Shown here: positions 1 to 13,120 of the stretch, in pieces
Layout of the letters: each line of letters opens with the position of its first letter
Numbering within the stretch: the stretch's first letter is position 1
Source: Cacajao melanocephalus
Taxonomy: Eukaryota > Chordata > Mammalia > Primates > Pitheciidae
DNA length: 64,000 bases
Assembly (NCBI GenBank): GCA_963573385.1
Contig: CAUYLG010009113.1
Location: forward strand, 93,655 to 157,654
Direction: 5' to 3'
Program-made: the position numbers and the translations under genes
The notes under the pieces: model-generated
Told to the model about the DNA's origin: nothing
What the model saw: the letters and a program-made list of their open reading frames with translations, nothing else
Database searches by the model: none

Positions 1-271
1 CCAAAAAAAAAGGGTAATATGCCTTGTGTAATTTTCTTCAGGAATCAATCCAAGAAAGCTCTCTGGGCTGTTTGGTTCTTCTAAGTGAATCCACTATTTA
101 CCTCTAGTATAGTAGCACTTAAGGCACTGTAGCATCCACATCTATATTCTTGCCCATGTCCTCTAGCAAACTGAATGCTTAGGAGCAGCATTGGTTTGTC
201 TTTCTCCATCCCAAATCATGACTGGCTCCTGGCACAGAAAATTGGCCTTCAACAGATACTTGTTATCCAGT
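1..271. other. Left edge, mostly unrecognised
   Basis: No gene or RNA is seen. Around 215-265 the text (cctggcacagaaaattgg, then a tail resembling caataaatatttgtt) is faintly like the 3' end of an L2 LINE in plus orientation, but the match is too weak to call alone. Confidence 0.3.
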
Positions 272-485
272 AAGTGGACTTTAAAGTCAGAGAGACCTGG
301 GCCTAAATTCTGTCTCATAGGTCTACGCTATCTTGGATGAGCTATCATTTCTGAGTGTCAGTTTCTCCATCTACATGATGAGAAGGGAAATATCAGATTC
401 CTTTCAGTGTATATCAAATAATAAGATATAGATAAAAGTGCCTGGAACAAAGCAAATGTGGAAGAAACTATTAACAGTGAAGGTT
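272..485 (+). repeat. MIR SINE
   Basis: The order of MIR landmarks is kept in plus orientation: a tRNA-derived-like stretch with 'cagagagacctgggc', then the core 'gtcagtttctccatct' (consensus cctcagtttcctcatct), then 'aagtgcctggaacaaagc' (consensus cagtgcctggcacatag). It is strongly diverged, as expected for an ancient mammalian SINE. Confidence 0.75.
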
Positions 486-619
486 TTGCCACAGTACCAT
501 AAGCCTTTAATGACCAGGATCATTCTACAGACACTTAATAACATGTTTGGTGAATAATCTAGAGCCTCTTCCTTTAGGGTGTGTGATGAGAATATTAAGA
601 CAGGCTAATCAATATTCAG

Positions 620-745
620 TTCAATAGGCATTTATCAAGTATTCCCATATGTAAAGTATTGCCCTGGGTGCTAAGGGGGTGGTATCCAAAAATGGAAAAG
701 ACAAAAATTTTGTCAAGAGGTAAAAATCTAGAAGAGATGAGGCAT
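620..745 (+). repeat. L2-like fragment
   Basis: The run 'ggcatttatcaagtattc' followed by 'gccctgggtgctaagggg' resembles the L2 3' segment (catttattgagtgcctact ... gcactgtgctaggtgctggg). Only this fragment is recognisable. It could be another old LINE or a MIR-related repeat. Confidence 0.4.
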
Positions 746-1550
<805 letters not shown>

Positions 1551-1554
1551 TCGA

Positions 1555-1666
1555 ATACTTTTTCTGTCTTCAACTCCTGCTCATCCTTCACTGCTCAAGT
1601 CAGGTTTCCCCAGCTCTGTACCTTCCCAGCCAAGCTCACCCAAGTGCCATGTTCTCACTTATGTGC
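1555..1666 (+). repeat. L2 fragment, cut by solo LTR
   Basis: The text 'ctcctgctcatccttcac' followed by 'tgctcaagtcaggt' matches the L2 segment that reads ctcctactcatccttcaagacccagctcaagtg. The match stops exactly where the LTR begins, so the LTR may have inserted into this L2. Confidence 0.45.
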
Positions 1667-2170
1667 TGTAATGGGTTAATATTGTCACCTTGATTGGATG
1701 GAAGGATGCAAAGTATTGTTCCTGGGTGTGTCCGTGAGGGTGTTGCCAAAGGAGATTAACATTTGAGTCAGTGGACGGGGAGAGGCAGACACACCCTCAA
1801 TCTGGGTGGGCACCATCTAATTAGCTGCCAGTGCTGCTAGAATAAAGCAGACAGAAGAAGCTGGAAATAATAGACTGCCTGAGTCTTCTGGCCTACATCT
1901 TCCTCTTGTGCTGGATTCTTCAGCTTTTGGACTCTTGGACTTACACCAGCAATTTGCTAGGGGCTTCTGCCACGACTGAAGGCTGCACTGTTGGCCTCCC
2001 TGCTTTTGAGGTTTTGGGACTCAAAGTAGCTTCCTCGATCCTCAGCTTGCAGATGGCCTATTGTGGGACTTCACCTTGTAATCATGTGAGTCAATTCTCC
2101 TAACAAACTCTCCTTCATATCTACATATATCCTATTAATTCTGTCCCTTTAGAGAAGCCTGACTAATACA
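1667..2170 (+). mobile_element. Solo LTR, ERV-L/MLT2-like
   Basis: The 504-bp element begins TGTAATGGGTTAATATTG and ends CTGACTAATACA, with the terminal TG...CA of an LTR. Internal landmarks include 'cctgggtgtgtccgtgagg', 'gagattaacatttgagtc', 'gggtgggcaccatctaat', 'cttttggactcttggactt' and the 3' motif 'ctgtccctttagagaagcc'. These are shared with MLT2-class ERV-L LTRs. A perfect 5-bp target duplication TGTGC flanks it (1662-1666 and 2171-2175), which fixes both ends. No internal proviral sequence is present, so it is a solo LTR left by recombination. The exact subfamily is uncertain. Confidence 0.8.
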
Positions 2171-2439
2171 TGTGCCAAGTTCCTACTTTAACTTTAATCC
2201 ATAAACATTTACTCTTCATTGTGAGGTTTTGACAAACAACTATATCTGACCTCACATCCCTTTGTAATCTTTTGCACCACTGAGATCTTTTTGATTGATT
2301 ATTAATTACATGAGTAGAAATCACTATAATTTCTTTTCCTAGATATATTGCCACAGTGCCAGAGTACCCCAGAGACACTAAAAAATACTTGAATTGAAAT
2401 ATTAACTTTGTTCCCTAAGAGATCTGATCTCTGAAATAA

Positions 2440-2494
2440 TTTAATGCGCATTTATTGAGTATTTACAGAATTCAGGTACTACATTAGACATCGG
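2440..2494 (+). repeat. L2-like fragment, left part
   Basis: 'catttattgagtatttaca' followed by 'caggtactacattagacatcgg' resembles the L2 segment catttattgagtgcctact...caggcactgtgctaggc. The match resumes after 2707, suggesting that the intervening stretch is an insertion. Confidence 0.4.
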
Positions 2495-2706
2495 AGCTGT
2501 GCTTCTCAAACTCTCAGGGTTTGGAACAGACCAGTTAGTTTTTTTTATTTCCACACCACTGTGGACAAACACTTTGGTAAAAATGTCACAGCCATGTTAA
2601 ATTCCTATTAAAGTTATTAGATATCTACTCCCTACTTCTGCTTTTATCTTATCTCAGACAAGTTATAAACAATTTGGAGACTCACATTTTGTGTAGCACT
2701 GCTTCT
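2495..2706. mobile_element. Possible hAT-type DNA transposon
   Basis: The segment starts 'agctgtgcttctcaaact', and its right end reads 'gtgtagcactgct' in reverse complement, giving imperfect inverted ends of the form AGCxGTGCTxCxCAAA. Ends beginning cagtg(c)ttctcaaact are typical of hAT/MER5-like elements. No clear 8-bp target duplication was found, so the call is tentative. Confidence 0.35.
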
Positions 2707-2800
2707 AAAGGTCACAAAATTTGAAAAAAGATCTGAACCCTGCCTTAAGAAATCCACAATGTAATGAGTAGACAAAAATAAAGCAAATAAATACCTACTA
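2707..2800 (+). repeat. L2-like fragment, right part
   Basis: 'gatctgaaccctgccttaag' followed by 'aaatccacaatgtaatgag' resembles the L2 segment agtccctgccctcaaggagctcacagtctaatgg and continues the left part ending at 2494. Confidence 0.4.
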
Positions 2801-2835
2801 CATAAATATAACCATAACACAGTATTTATACCATG

Positions 2836-2976
2836 AGATAATTTAACAATTTAAAATTTAAAATATTATTTACTGACAATGGTGTATAATTAACCCACAG
2901 AGCGAAATTGTTAACAATTTTAACAATTTAAAATATTCTTTACTGACAATGGTGTATAATTAACCCACAGAGTGAA
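2836..2976. repeat. 70-bp tandem duplication
   Basis: A unit containing 'tactgacaatggtgtataat' and 'taacccacagag' occurs at 2871-2902 and again at 2941-2972, a spacing of 70 bp. The surrounding 'aacaatttaaaatatt' is also repeated. The copies differ at only a few bases, so the duplication is younger than the old repeats around it. Confidence 0.85.
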
Positions 2977-3118
2977 TCCATTAAAGCTCCAGCCCTCTTC
3001 CCGTAAAATCTTTTTAATTTATAGTTTTGTAGTGAGTTAAACAAAGGCCACCCACAGACTCTAACCTTCTCTACCTACTGAAACATTTTGTTACCTCTGG
3101 CAATTTAAAAAATTGGTT

Positions 3119-3393
3119 GGCCGAGTGCAGTGTCTCACGTGTGTAATCCGAGCACTCTGGGAGGTCAAGGTGGGCTGAGTTGGAAGTTCAAGACCAGCCT
3201 GACTAACATGGTAAAACTCTGTCTCTACTAAAAATTATCCAGGTGTGGTGGCACACACCTGTAGTCTCAGCTACTCAGAAGGATGAGGCATGAGAATCAC
3301 TTGAACTTGGTAAGTGGAGGCAGTAGTGAGCTGGATCACACCACTGCACTCCAGCCTGGGGAACAGAGTAAGACTCTGACTAAAAAAAAAAGT
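3119..3393 (+). repeat. Alu, old and diverged
   Basis: Alu landmarks run in order: 'ggccgagtgcagtgtctc', 'aagaccagcctgactaac', 'gtctctactaaaaatta', 'gtggtggcacacacctg', 'actgcactccagcctggg' and a short A-tail. Many substitutions at CpG sites point to an old Alu (J or early S). Confidence 0.95.
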
Positions 3394-4545
3394 TAACAAA
3401 ATGCTGCTTTTAATAGAATAAACCAATCTTCCTTGCTTTCTTGCCAATAGTCCTCCCTGTCCATCTCATGGAAAACAAATTTACAAGTATTGCTTTGTTC
3501 TCCTTCATTAGTAGCATTCAGCTAATAGATCACCTGGGCTTTGTAATGTGGATAAAAATGTTTTTCAATTGCAAAGTAGGAAAATAAATGAAGAACAAAA
3601 ATGTAGAATTGTTGCTTCCAAAGATCTAGGGCTTAAGCAAAGCCCTTTGGAGCTTCAATCCTGGAGCTCAACAATACCTATTGTTTGGGGATTTGGCAAG
3701 ACCTTATTTTTTTCCCCCTCATTTGATTTATTAATCTTTCTTCTCAAAGTACAATCAGTTAAAAATGGAAACTTGGCACCAGAACATACAAAGTTGGAGA
3801 AGCTTCTGAAGTACGAAGCTGGACCTGATTAGTTGATCTAATATTAATGCCTACTAAACAACTCCAGTCGCCACCCAAGGAACACAATTCCAAGCTCACA
3901 GATAGAGCAATTGAAATACAGCTACCTCCTGGCTTACACGGCACACTTTTACAACCTCTTTTAGTTCATTTGAATTTTCATTTACTTTGGTAAAGACCAT
4001 CCACTCCTATTCAGTTAACAAATCCTTTCTGTCCTTTCCCTGAAGCCCCTTATTTCTTTGTGAAATGCTCAGGGTTGCTACTTTTTTTTCCTGTTTGGAG
4101 TTCTGCTCCCTCAATCAACCACAAACAAGAAAAAGTTGTGTGGTACTTCACAGCTGACCTGCTCTTTCACATAATCTCAATTCAGCCTGAGAATGGTCCG
4201 AGGTATTTAACCTTTGCACCTGAGCTAAGTTGTAAGTCAAGATCCCAAGGCCTAAAGCAGTCAAGCCTGGATTGTTTCTGCTCCACCACATTGAGCCCAA
4301 AAAGCAGGAACCAAATGATCTCTTCAGTCTATATGCCAGAGGCTCACAAGAGACAGCGCATGCCATTTCTCAGAGGAATGATGGTGAAAGAAGTGCCCAC
4401 AATAAGTTCTCTTTGCTGCCTAAAACAGGAGAGGCCTCAGACTGACTGTGAGATAAAATGTAGCTGTGCTATAAAGATATTTACACTTGCCCTGCAGTAC
4501 CACGTTCCCTGAAGGCAGAATTGCAGAAGTACAGCCTCCTGTGGG
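3394..4545. other. Unrecognised, with a 150-codon frame
   Basis: No repeat or known exon is identified. An open frame of 150 codons lies at 4060-4512 on the plus strand, but it has no recognisable domain, signal peptide or homologue that I know, and its composition is unremarkable. It is treated as chance and discussed under findings. Confidence 0.4.
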
Positions 4546-4680
4546 GTTTCTCAAAATGTGGCCCCAGAATCACTTGCATTAGCATTACCTGAAGTGCCTG
4601 GTCAACATAGAAGGCTCCAGCCCCACTACATCAACTCTCTGAGGGCCGAACCCAGGAATGTGGATTTTTAAAACACAATG
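4546..4680 (+). mobile_element. MER5-like hAT element
   Basis: 'gtttctcaaaatgtggccc', then 'gcattagcattacctga', then 'gaacccaggaatgtggattt' follow the order of the MER5A consensus (ggttctcaaagtgtggtcc ... gcatcagcatcacctgg ... cccagcaatctgtgtttt). The right end decays into unrecognised sequence. Confidence 0.65.
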
Positions 4681-7300
4681 CCTACCCATATAACTGCTAT
4701 GTTTCTCAATATTTAACACTGACCTAAAGGTTTCCAAATCCCAAACCAGCACTGTCCTGACACCAATACAATCACCCATTCTGGGTTCCCACTTTGAGAA
4801 AAATCCTGGGAGACTGCATTTTTCACAAGCTCCAATCCCACTCCCCATTGCTATTGATGATCAGCTGCTTTGAATGATAACTAATCAGAATTATTGCAGG
4901 CTTTATTCAAAATAGCAAGTTAGCCAGGGCAACGTCATAAATGACCACGCAAAAATAGTAGACGAAAAGGTGCCACAGATAGAGAAGAAAAGGCCAAGGC
5001 CAACGTGACGAAAACATTGGGGTGGGAAAAAAACTGAATTTGTCCAGAGCTGCATAGATAGTGCCAGGCCTGTGAAAAACCAAGAAGAAGATAAAATCCG
5101 TCCTTGAGTACCTCCCAATTTCTCTTTCCCCTTGACTTTTCTAAGACTCTCTGCTGGTGAAGCACAACCATAGCCATAACAGGTTAGAAAATAGGTTAGG
5201 TAAAATAATTTGTATTAAAGTATTCATGACAATCTGAATCCACTTCCCAAGGGCACAAACTTTTTAATTTCCATTTTAATAAGGGTCACTACAAGAGACC
5301 TTAATCCAAAAGAAATCATCAAATTTCAGACACTGAAGAAAATAAGTGGGTGTGAGTAGAAGGAAGTAGGAATGGCGTGGGGTCAGGAGGCAGAGGAGCT
5401 TTTCTTGTATCCAAAACAGAAGGGAGAAAAGGCCCTCCTCTGTGTAGGCCAAGGCCACACCCAAACATTTCCTGAGCACCTGCTGTGTCTATGTCTCAGG
5501 CTATAGCACCTTGGTCCTGAGGGTTATGGGGTCATGCCCAGAGAAACACGGAATATGGTTCATATTACAGAGGGGAGGGAAAAATGTTATTGTGGACAAG
5601 GACTAGTTTTAAACAATCCTAGTCAATGATGTGTTACACCTATGAAGCTTTTGGTATGTTTTCAATAGGCTCTTTAGATTTTTATATTAGCCAGATGGCA
5701 TACCAATTATCTCTCAGTGCCTTTTAAAATAAATCACTGTCACTCCTCTGAAAGTAAAAACATGATCTTATGCAATCAGAACTCCTTGGGGAGTGTCCAA
5801 AGACAAGGCACCAGACTCTCCCCAGCATTTAACCATGAAACCTCTATGGAAAAAAAAAAAAATGTCCATGTGAAATCTGGAGCTAAATGTCTCCATTTTG
5901 AACCTGCCGTGCCTGCAGCTGACTGAGGATTCGGCCACACGGGCTCCTGAGAATTGGAGCCAGAAAGCACCTGGTGCTTGTAAGCACAGCCAAGGGAGGA
6001 GAGCAGTACCTGTGCACCTGGAGCAGGAAGTCCAGGCCTCATCCTCAGCCTGCAGATGTACACTTTAGCACACCTCTCTCGCCTTCTCTCAGGCTTTTAG
6101 AAAAGCAACATTGCAGCACAGGTTACCAAGCGATCTCATAAACAGAATGTGGGTCCAAATGAATATTTTACATTACATCTTCTAAAGTCAACCTGGTTTT
6201 TTGTTTGTTTAAGTGACTCCACTTAAGTCTGCTCAAAACTGGACACTAAAGGAGTAGCACATTGAAAGAGAGAAACAAAAGCATGTGGAAAACAAGAGGG
6301 CCTGGGAAGCACTGGAAATCTTACCCCTCCCTCACCAAGTCATTGTGACAGTGGTAGGACGTGGAAGTCAAAAGATACCTATATCTACATTTATTTGCTT
6401 TTAAGGGAATTTCAGCAAACAGCTCCCCAGTGAGTGAGGCCTTCAATATCAAACTCATAACGTTTTTTAAATGTAGTTGGGGATACAACTTTACACATGC
6501 CCCTTTCCTGAAAAGCTGTTTAGAGTGCCTTCTACAAAGGTCCCAGAAGCAAACATCATGAATTAGCCTACAGAAAGAATGCTAGATGAAGTGCATATTC
6601 ATACATATATGTATATATAAATTACATACAGCATTAGCAAAATAGACTACCTGTTAATGTTTAACAAATATAGTATAATAGTAGGAAAACATATTAAGGA
6701 AGGGATGACAAAAATTAAAACTATAACCTATAAATATCTAAAAAAAAAAAAATACTGTGCTCACTGGCACACTTCATTCCATGTTTGAAGGGTGTTAGTT
6801 GCCCTAATCAACAGCTTTAACCCTAGGACCAGGTGACTCATGCCTCCTATAGCTACATCTCTTAAGTCAGAAGACAAAAATGACAAAGGGCATGCAAGAA
6901 AAGTTTATTCTGATATGTCTTAAAAATCTGTAGACAAGAGAAGGCCAAGATAAGTTTAGCCTGTTTACCACATGCTGGAATTCAACTCATTTCACATCTA
7001 TCTCCTATTGCTGTAAATGTATATAGTGTGCCCTCCATGAAAACTGACACCAATGTTGGCAAAATACAACAAAGCTTCCCTTTTAACACGTCAAATAGAT
7101 TTTTTTTTTTAAATCTGAGCTCCAAGAACACATATCTTGGAGCACTGAGCTCCTCAAGCAATCAGCTGGTTTTAATCTCTCTCCCGTTGCTGCTAAAATG
7201 CTGGTTTCAACCTGTAAAGATTTCTGGGCCCCAGCAGTCAGCACGTCTCACGGTCTTCACAGCCCCAGATTCGGGGAGACAATGCATCTCAAACGAATAG
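4681..7300. other. Unrecognised non-coding sequence
   Basis: About 2.6 kb with no gene, RNA or repeat family I can identify. Short open frames are present on both strands but none exceeds 95 codons or shows a known motif. Confidence 0.4.
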
Positions 7301-7386
7301 CGGCTGGGAACAGTGGAGGATACCTTCACGATAGTTGCTTCCAGAGAAAGGCATGCAAGTCTAATTTTAAGGGTAAGAATCACTTA

Positions 7387-7860
<474 letters not shown>

Positions 7861-8520
7861 AGACTTGCTTTCTTCCCACACGTCTCCTACCAATTTTACA
7901 GAGCTCACCCCAACCCCCTACACTCCCACCCCACCCCCAGGGTGGAGGCTCGCAGAAATTCATCCATTGTTCAGAAAAAGTCAGGAGAGAACGAGAAGGG
8001 GGAGGGAGACATTGCTGCTGTTTGGTGTTTTATTTTGTGTGAGTGTGTGTGGTTTTTTTGTTTTTTTGTTTTTTTCAAATTGTTGCCTAGGAAAAAAACA
8101 GGCTCTGAATCAGGGCAGGCTGCATCACACCTGATCTGTCTAGAGCGCTCTTATTTCAGTCCCAGAGAGAAAGCGCCCAGCCTCGGACTACAGAGCTGTG
8201 AATGAGCCCACGCAGGGCGAGTGGAGAATTTATTCCAGTAGTTAGCTGGTGATTAGGACACTGTGCAGGGGTGGGGCTTGCTACGCCCAGAGCAGCCCGC
8301 CTGAGCTCGGCTCCCTAGCTAGCACCTTTACAAAGGATGGAGACGCGGAATCCACAAACGCTATCTCTTTGAATAAAGGCAGCCCTGTTGGAAGAAGGAA
8401 GGACTGTCAGTCCCCCTCACTGGCTTCACTCACTTGGGGATATTTTTCCTGCGCTCTTTGCATTGTTCATTTCTCCTGCCATGTTGACCTGGATATGGGA
8501 TGTAGCATCTATTAAACATT
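7861..8520. other. Island shore, no gene seen
   Basis: Sequence right of the CpG island remains moderately GC-rich. It contains a T/G-rich run at 8033-8075 (gtgagtgtgtgtgg followed by three T7 blocks). Short open frames here match nothing I know. It may include untranslated exon sequence of a transcript starting in the island, but no splice structure is convincing. Confidence 0.35.
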
Positions 8521-9634
8521 CTTATTTGAATTTGAATTATTTTATTTTAATTTTGAAATAAGATCCCCATCTCCCTTTTTAATCTTTCTACTCCCAGAAG
8601 CAGCTGGGATAATGGTTATAAGTTAATGAGTTAACAACAACAACAAAAACTCATAATTTTTGTAACTGGGTAACCAGAAAATTTACCAAAACTTGGAAAT
8701 AAGGGAGAAGAGTGTGACCTTTCAATGTCAAACTGAGACACTGGTTAACAGGTCCACCCAGGGGCTAGTTAATTCTGCAGCTGTGTTTGGCTTTGCTCTT
8801 CACTATTGATTAGATCCCAGCCACAGTGAAGCTACATGGTAACTTGCACATTTTATTCAGTCTATCCAGAGAAAAAGATTACTGCAGTGTTTATGATTTT
8901 ATTGCACTATAGGAAGTTAACCGATTTTGCATTTAACCAAACAATCATTTTGTATCTAACCAAACTTTCTTTCTAAATGCCTGTAAATACACAGATCCCC
9001 AAAATGCTCTTGGAACCAGCTTCATCATTTTACAGTTTTCCCTATTAATAAGTGAATAGATCTCTGCTGCCTACCTAAGTTCGTAAGAGAGTTGTAGTTT
9101 AACTTTTTAAAGTTATACCTTGAAAAATAAAAATGAGTTTTCAAAGAAAAAACAGGTTTCATTAAGGTTCTTTTTAGTTTTGCTTTCCTCTCTCCAAACA
9201 TTTTTAAAATCAGCTGAATAAAAACCTAATATGGTCTTAGGCTGAATTCTATGGACTAAAATAAGTTCAGAAATATGAATCCTTTGTATGTATAACTATA
9301 TAGTACACGTATGTTCCTAAGCCACCTATTATTTCATTTGAGCTAAATTCAGGAGTAAGAGACATGGCTGCTTCACTGTATTCATTATTTAGCAATTTCA
9401 AAGTGAGATGTGTTCTTTATTCAGACTGATACAGGTAAGTCTATATTCAGCCTTCTTGGTTTCATAGATTACTTGGCTGTTAATTTCCAGAAACCCCTTG
9501 TACTCATCGACTATGGGGCTTATTCCAAGTGTTCCAGTGTAGAGAAAGATCACACTTTTCTCCTGCAAATATTCCCAGTGACCCACTTGTAATGGAAATG
9601 TTCAATGCTTTTAATTTGAAATAGGACTTGGACA

Positions 9635-9660
9635 TTTAATTAAGGACAACCTTAATTAAA
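9635..9660. repeat. 11-bp perfect inverted repeat
   Basis: The arms TTTAATTAAGG and CCTTAATTAAA are exact reverse complements separated by four bases (acaa). The DNA or a transcript could fold into a short stem with a 4-nt loop. No terminator or element function can be assigned in a mammalian genome. Confidence 0.85.
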
Positions 9661-10745
9661 ATGGTTAATTTTCTTATATACTGACAAATACCATTTGAAA
9701 TAACAAATGTACCCAATAAATGCAAGTATTCAATAATGTCCAAGGAAAAGAAATAAGAGTTCTCAGCAACTTGTGAATAGTAAGGACCAAAATTAGGTTT
9801 TAGGTGATACTGACATACAATGAAAACAACTGGCTGATACAGTTGATTATGGATAAAAACCAAAACATCCCTTAAAAAAAAAACATGATTTGGCAGTATA
9901 TAAGAAAATCAACCATTTTAATTTTTACTTCTCAACTAATTCTTATGACATTTGTTTTCATCTTAAATCAGGTTTAGAAATTGTCTTTATAAGTGGCTTT
10001 TTAACCGGCTTTTATGATGTTTTGTACTGTTCAACTTGAAATAGGACAATAGTAATGAATATCATACAACATATGATTATTTTGAGACCCTCAGCTTTAC
10101 TAAAGAGCAATTCAAGGAGAGTTCAAAAAGGGGAGTGGAAAAATTAATATTGAGTTTATGAAGAAGTAAGTTCTACGCCAGTGTTTCACAAATGGCAGTG
10201 AAATTCTAGTATCCAGATAATCCAAGAAAATGTTTTAAAAGTTACATGGTCAAAAATAAGTTTGGGAAAATATGCATATTCTAAATTCAAAATGCACTTT
10301 AGGCAGCAAAGAAAAGTTTTCTCATCTGTTTTTAACTAGTGTTCTTCAAATTCGTTGAACACCAAAATAATTTTTTATTAAATATATCATCAATTAACAT
10401 GATGTATGACTCGGAATTTTGAGAAAAGAACTCCTGAGTATATCAGGAAAAAAATGCAAAGGGAATTAACTGGTATATTTATTGAACAAATGAATGAATG
10501 AACAAATGATTCTCCATGCTTATTACTATCCCACAGTTTTGAATAAGCCAGACACAGGCCCTGACATCATAACACTTTTAATAGAAATATATATTGCATA
10601 TTTATGTATATAAAATACAAAATGTATATTATATGTACAATTCGATTTTATACAATATAAGTAAAATAAAGAGAAAATGAAAATGTTAGATTTGAATATG
10701 GTTAATTTACTTACATGTTAAAATGTTCAACATTTTTCTTAAAAC

Positions 10746-10797
10746 CAATATCTGAATATCAGATATTGCTCTTTTAACAATATCTGAATATCAGATC
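10746..10797. repeat. Duplicated hairpin sequence
   Basis: CAATATCTGA and TCAGATATTG form a perfect 10-bp inverted repeat with a 3-base spacer (10746-10768). The same CAATATCTGAATATCAGAT recurs at 10778-10796, a direct repeat with 32-bp spacing. Confidence 0.85.
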
Positions 10798-10867
10798 TAA
10801 TACAAATAGTTAATTGTAAAATTGTTAATTCTAATGTATTGACTTGACTATATGCAAAATACAAAGC

Positions 10868-10895
10868 AACAGTGTAGTGGTCAAGAAAGAAACTT
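10868..10895 (+). repeat. MIR, left part (split by Alu)
   Basis: 'aacagtgtagtggtcaagaa' matches the MIR start (acagtatagtggttaagag). The element is interrupted by the following Alu and resumes after its target duplication. Confidence 0.7.
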
Positions 10896-10896
10896 T

Positions 10897-11192
<296 letters not shown>

Positions 11193-11390
11193 CTAGATTT
11201 GTCAAGGCTCAAGACCCACCACTTACTAATAGTGTAAACATGAATAACATCTTTTGCCTCAATTTTCTCATCTGTAAAATATAGATGATAATGACCTATT
11301 TTATGGGTTCTTATGAAGATTAAATTAAATGGCATGCCTGACAAATTTTAAAAATAGTAAATAAATGCTGGCTATTATTTTCATTAGTAT
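11193..11390 (+). repeat. MIR, right part
   Basis: 'caagacccaccacttacta', 'cctcaattttctcatctgta', 'ttatgaagattaaattaaat' and 'gtaaataaatgctggctatt' continue the MIR consensus in order from the left part. The Alu between them is the younger insertion. Confidence 0.85.
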
Positions 11391-12699
11391 TATGTCCCAA
11401 GTTTGGGACAAGATGAACAATACCACTGTGCTTGAGTAGTAGGCTTACAGATGATATTTTCTTTCTACTTCCTATGATGCACAGTGTTTACATAGCTTTT
11501 TTTTTTTCAAGAACAATAACATTTAAAACTTTACTAAATGTGGACGGGCTGCTCCGGATGAAATTGGCTTCATCCAGACTGTCTTTGTGCTCAGTTTACA
11601 GTTCTTCAATTTAAAATACTTGCACATCCCTGGAGGAACAGACAATTCTGAGAAGTCACTTTCTGCAAGATGCTGGGGCAAGAAGCCAGAATCTTTACAA
11701 TGCCAGGAAATCAACAGAGGCCTGCTCTACTGGCCTGGACAGAGTGACCTGTAGCTTCCTGTCCATACCCTTGGGAATGACCAGGCTTCCTTGTGAAAGA
11801 GAGGACTCTTGCATGAAAAGATAATTTTTTCCATTTAAAAAAAAAGAAAGAAAAAACCTCCTCTTGCTGATTCCCTGTCTCCTAATCTAATCTATTTCTT
11901 CACCAGCTCCAGTGAGGACAGCGTAACAAGAGTCCTCATTATCTGAGTGTTCAGTAACTGAGCTCCTGAAGATTCAAAGGTGCCCAGGGAAGCAAAGTTG
12001 TGATACCAAAAACATATACTAGTGACAGACTGTTTATTACATTGATCTCCATCCAAACATCCCTCCCCAATTAATGCTAGTGTACATCAAGTCCATCTTT
12101 TGCAATCTCTCTCTGATTTATCTGACAATAAAATGCAGATGAAATGTAAATTGATTGATAAGTGAAATTTCAATTTTTATGAAAGAGTCAGGATTTCATG
12201 AAGCTGGTGGAAGTGATATTGCAGAACAGCTTGAATCACATTCAAAACCAGTGAGAAGTGAGGTTTTGGCAGTAACAACCAAAGAATAAAAAATTGTCAA
12301 GGATGCTGACATGTCAATTCCAAAGGGAATGAGTCACCTATCCAAGGATTAAGAGTGGTCCTGGGAAAAATTTATGAAGCCCTTAATTAATTTTGTAATT
12401 TCCCTTTTTATAATAATGTAGTGAGTGTCAAATGTGATATGGAGATTATCACTTTGAGCTGTTACATTTTTTTCAGAAAAATATGTATAATCCTTCCAAT
12501 GGATAAGATTTAGTCTTTACAATTTCTAAGAATTGGCTCACTATTCAATTATACCCAGAATATAAAATAAGAATATTTTTATAATTTCTTTACCATTTTA
12601 TCATGGCCTCTCAGGCCCAATGTGCTCTGGCCCTGGAGACAGCTGAACTTATCTCCAAAACACTGGCCTCTCTCCTCTTATAACAGGTACAACTGATCC
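11391..12699. other. Unrecognised non-coding sequence
   Basis: No gene, RNA or recognisable repeat. A short A-rich stretch (aaaaaaaaagaaagaaaaaa) is present near 11840. Confidence 0.4.
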
Positions 12700-12916
12700 T
12701 GCCCTGTGACCTTTGCACCTGCTGTTCTTTTTGCTGGGAACACCGCCTGCAATGTGCACAAATGTCCTCCCCTGGGGAACACCTCCCTGACCACCTTCCC
12801 TAAATTAGTTTCTCCTATCACTCTATTCTGCTTTATTTTCTTCATCGGATCTGTCCCTACCATAGAGTTAATAGCTAGTTCTCTATTTGTTGTATACCTT
12901 CCCCCTCTGCTACAAC
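12700..12916 (+). repeat. L2 LINE 3' part, left piece
   Basis: 'cctttgcacctgctgttctt', 'tgctgggaacacc', 'acctccctgaccaccttccc' and 'tctattctgctttattttct' follow the L2 3' consensus in order. The match breaks at a small DNA transposon and resumes at 13121. Confidence 0.85.
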
Positions 12917-12924
12917 GTAAGCCA

Positions 12925-13120
12925 AGTTTGTGCAACCTGGGCCCCAGGACTACACTGAATGCAGCCCAACACAAATTGGTAGACTTTCTTAAAACATTAA
13001 GGGTTTTTTATGATTTTTTTTTGCTCATTAGCTATCATTAGTGTTAGTGTATTTTATTTGTGGCCCAACACAATTCTTCTTCCAATGTGACTCAGGGAAG
13101 CCAAGATTGGACAACCCTGG
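12925..13120. mobile_element. Small hAT-type DNA transposon
   Basis: The 196-bp segment starts 'agtttgtgcaacctggg' and its right end reads 'cccagggttgtccaatc' in reverse complement, forming imperfect terminal inverted repeats. Internal text 'tagctatcattagtgttagt' and 'gtggcccaacacaattctt' matches a MER-type non-autonomous hAT element whose name I am unsure of. It splits an L2. The flanks GTAAGCCA and GTAAGCTC look like a decayed 8-bp target duplication, the length hAT transposases make. Confidence 0.75.

Larger units (their letters stand above)
8521..10867. other. AT-rich unrecognised sequence
   Basis: About 2.3 kb with no gene. Two local hairpin-forming sequences stand out (9635-9660 and 10746-10797, listed separately), plus a short (GAAT)n-like run near 10486. 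Confidence 0.4.

Noticed and set aside
1667..2170. Endogenous retrovirus with coding capacity
   Set aside because: Only solo LTRs are seen here and at the other LTR sites; no gag, pol or env sequence is recognisable in the window.
8521..10860. tRNA, snRNA, Y RNA or 5S genes in the AT-rich regions
   Set aside because: No sequence with the required boxes or conserved cores was seen here or elsewhere in the window; the only tRNA-derived text is in the MIR copies.
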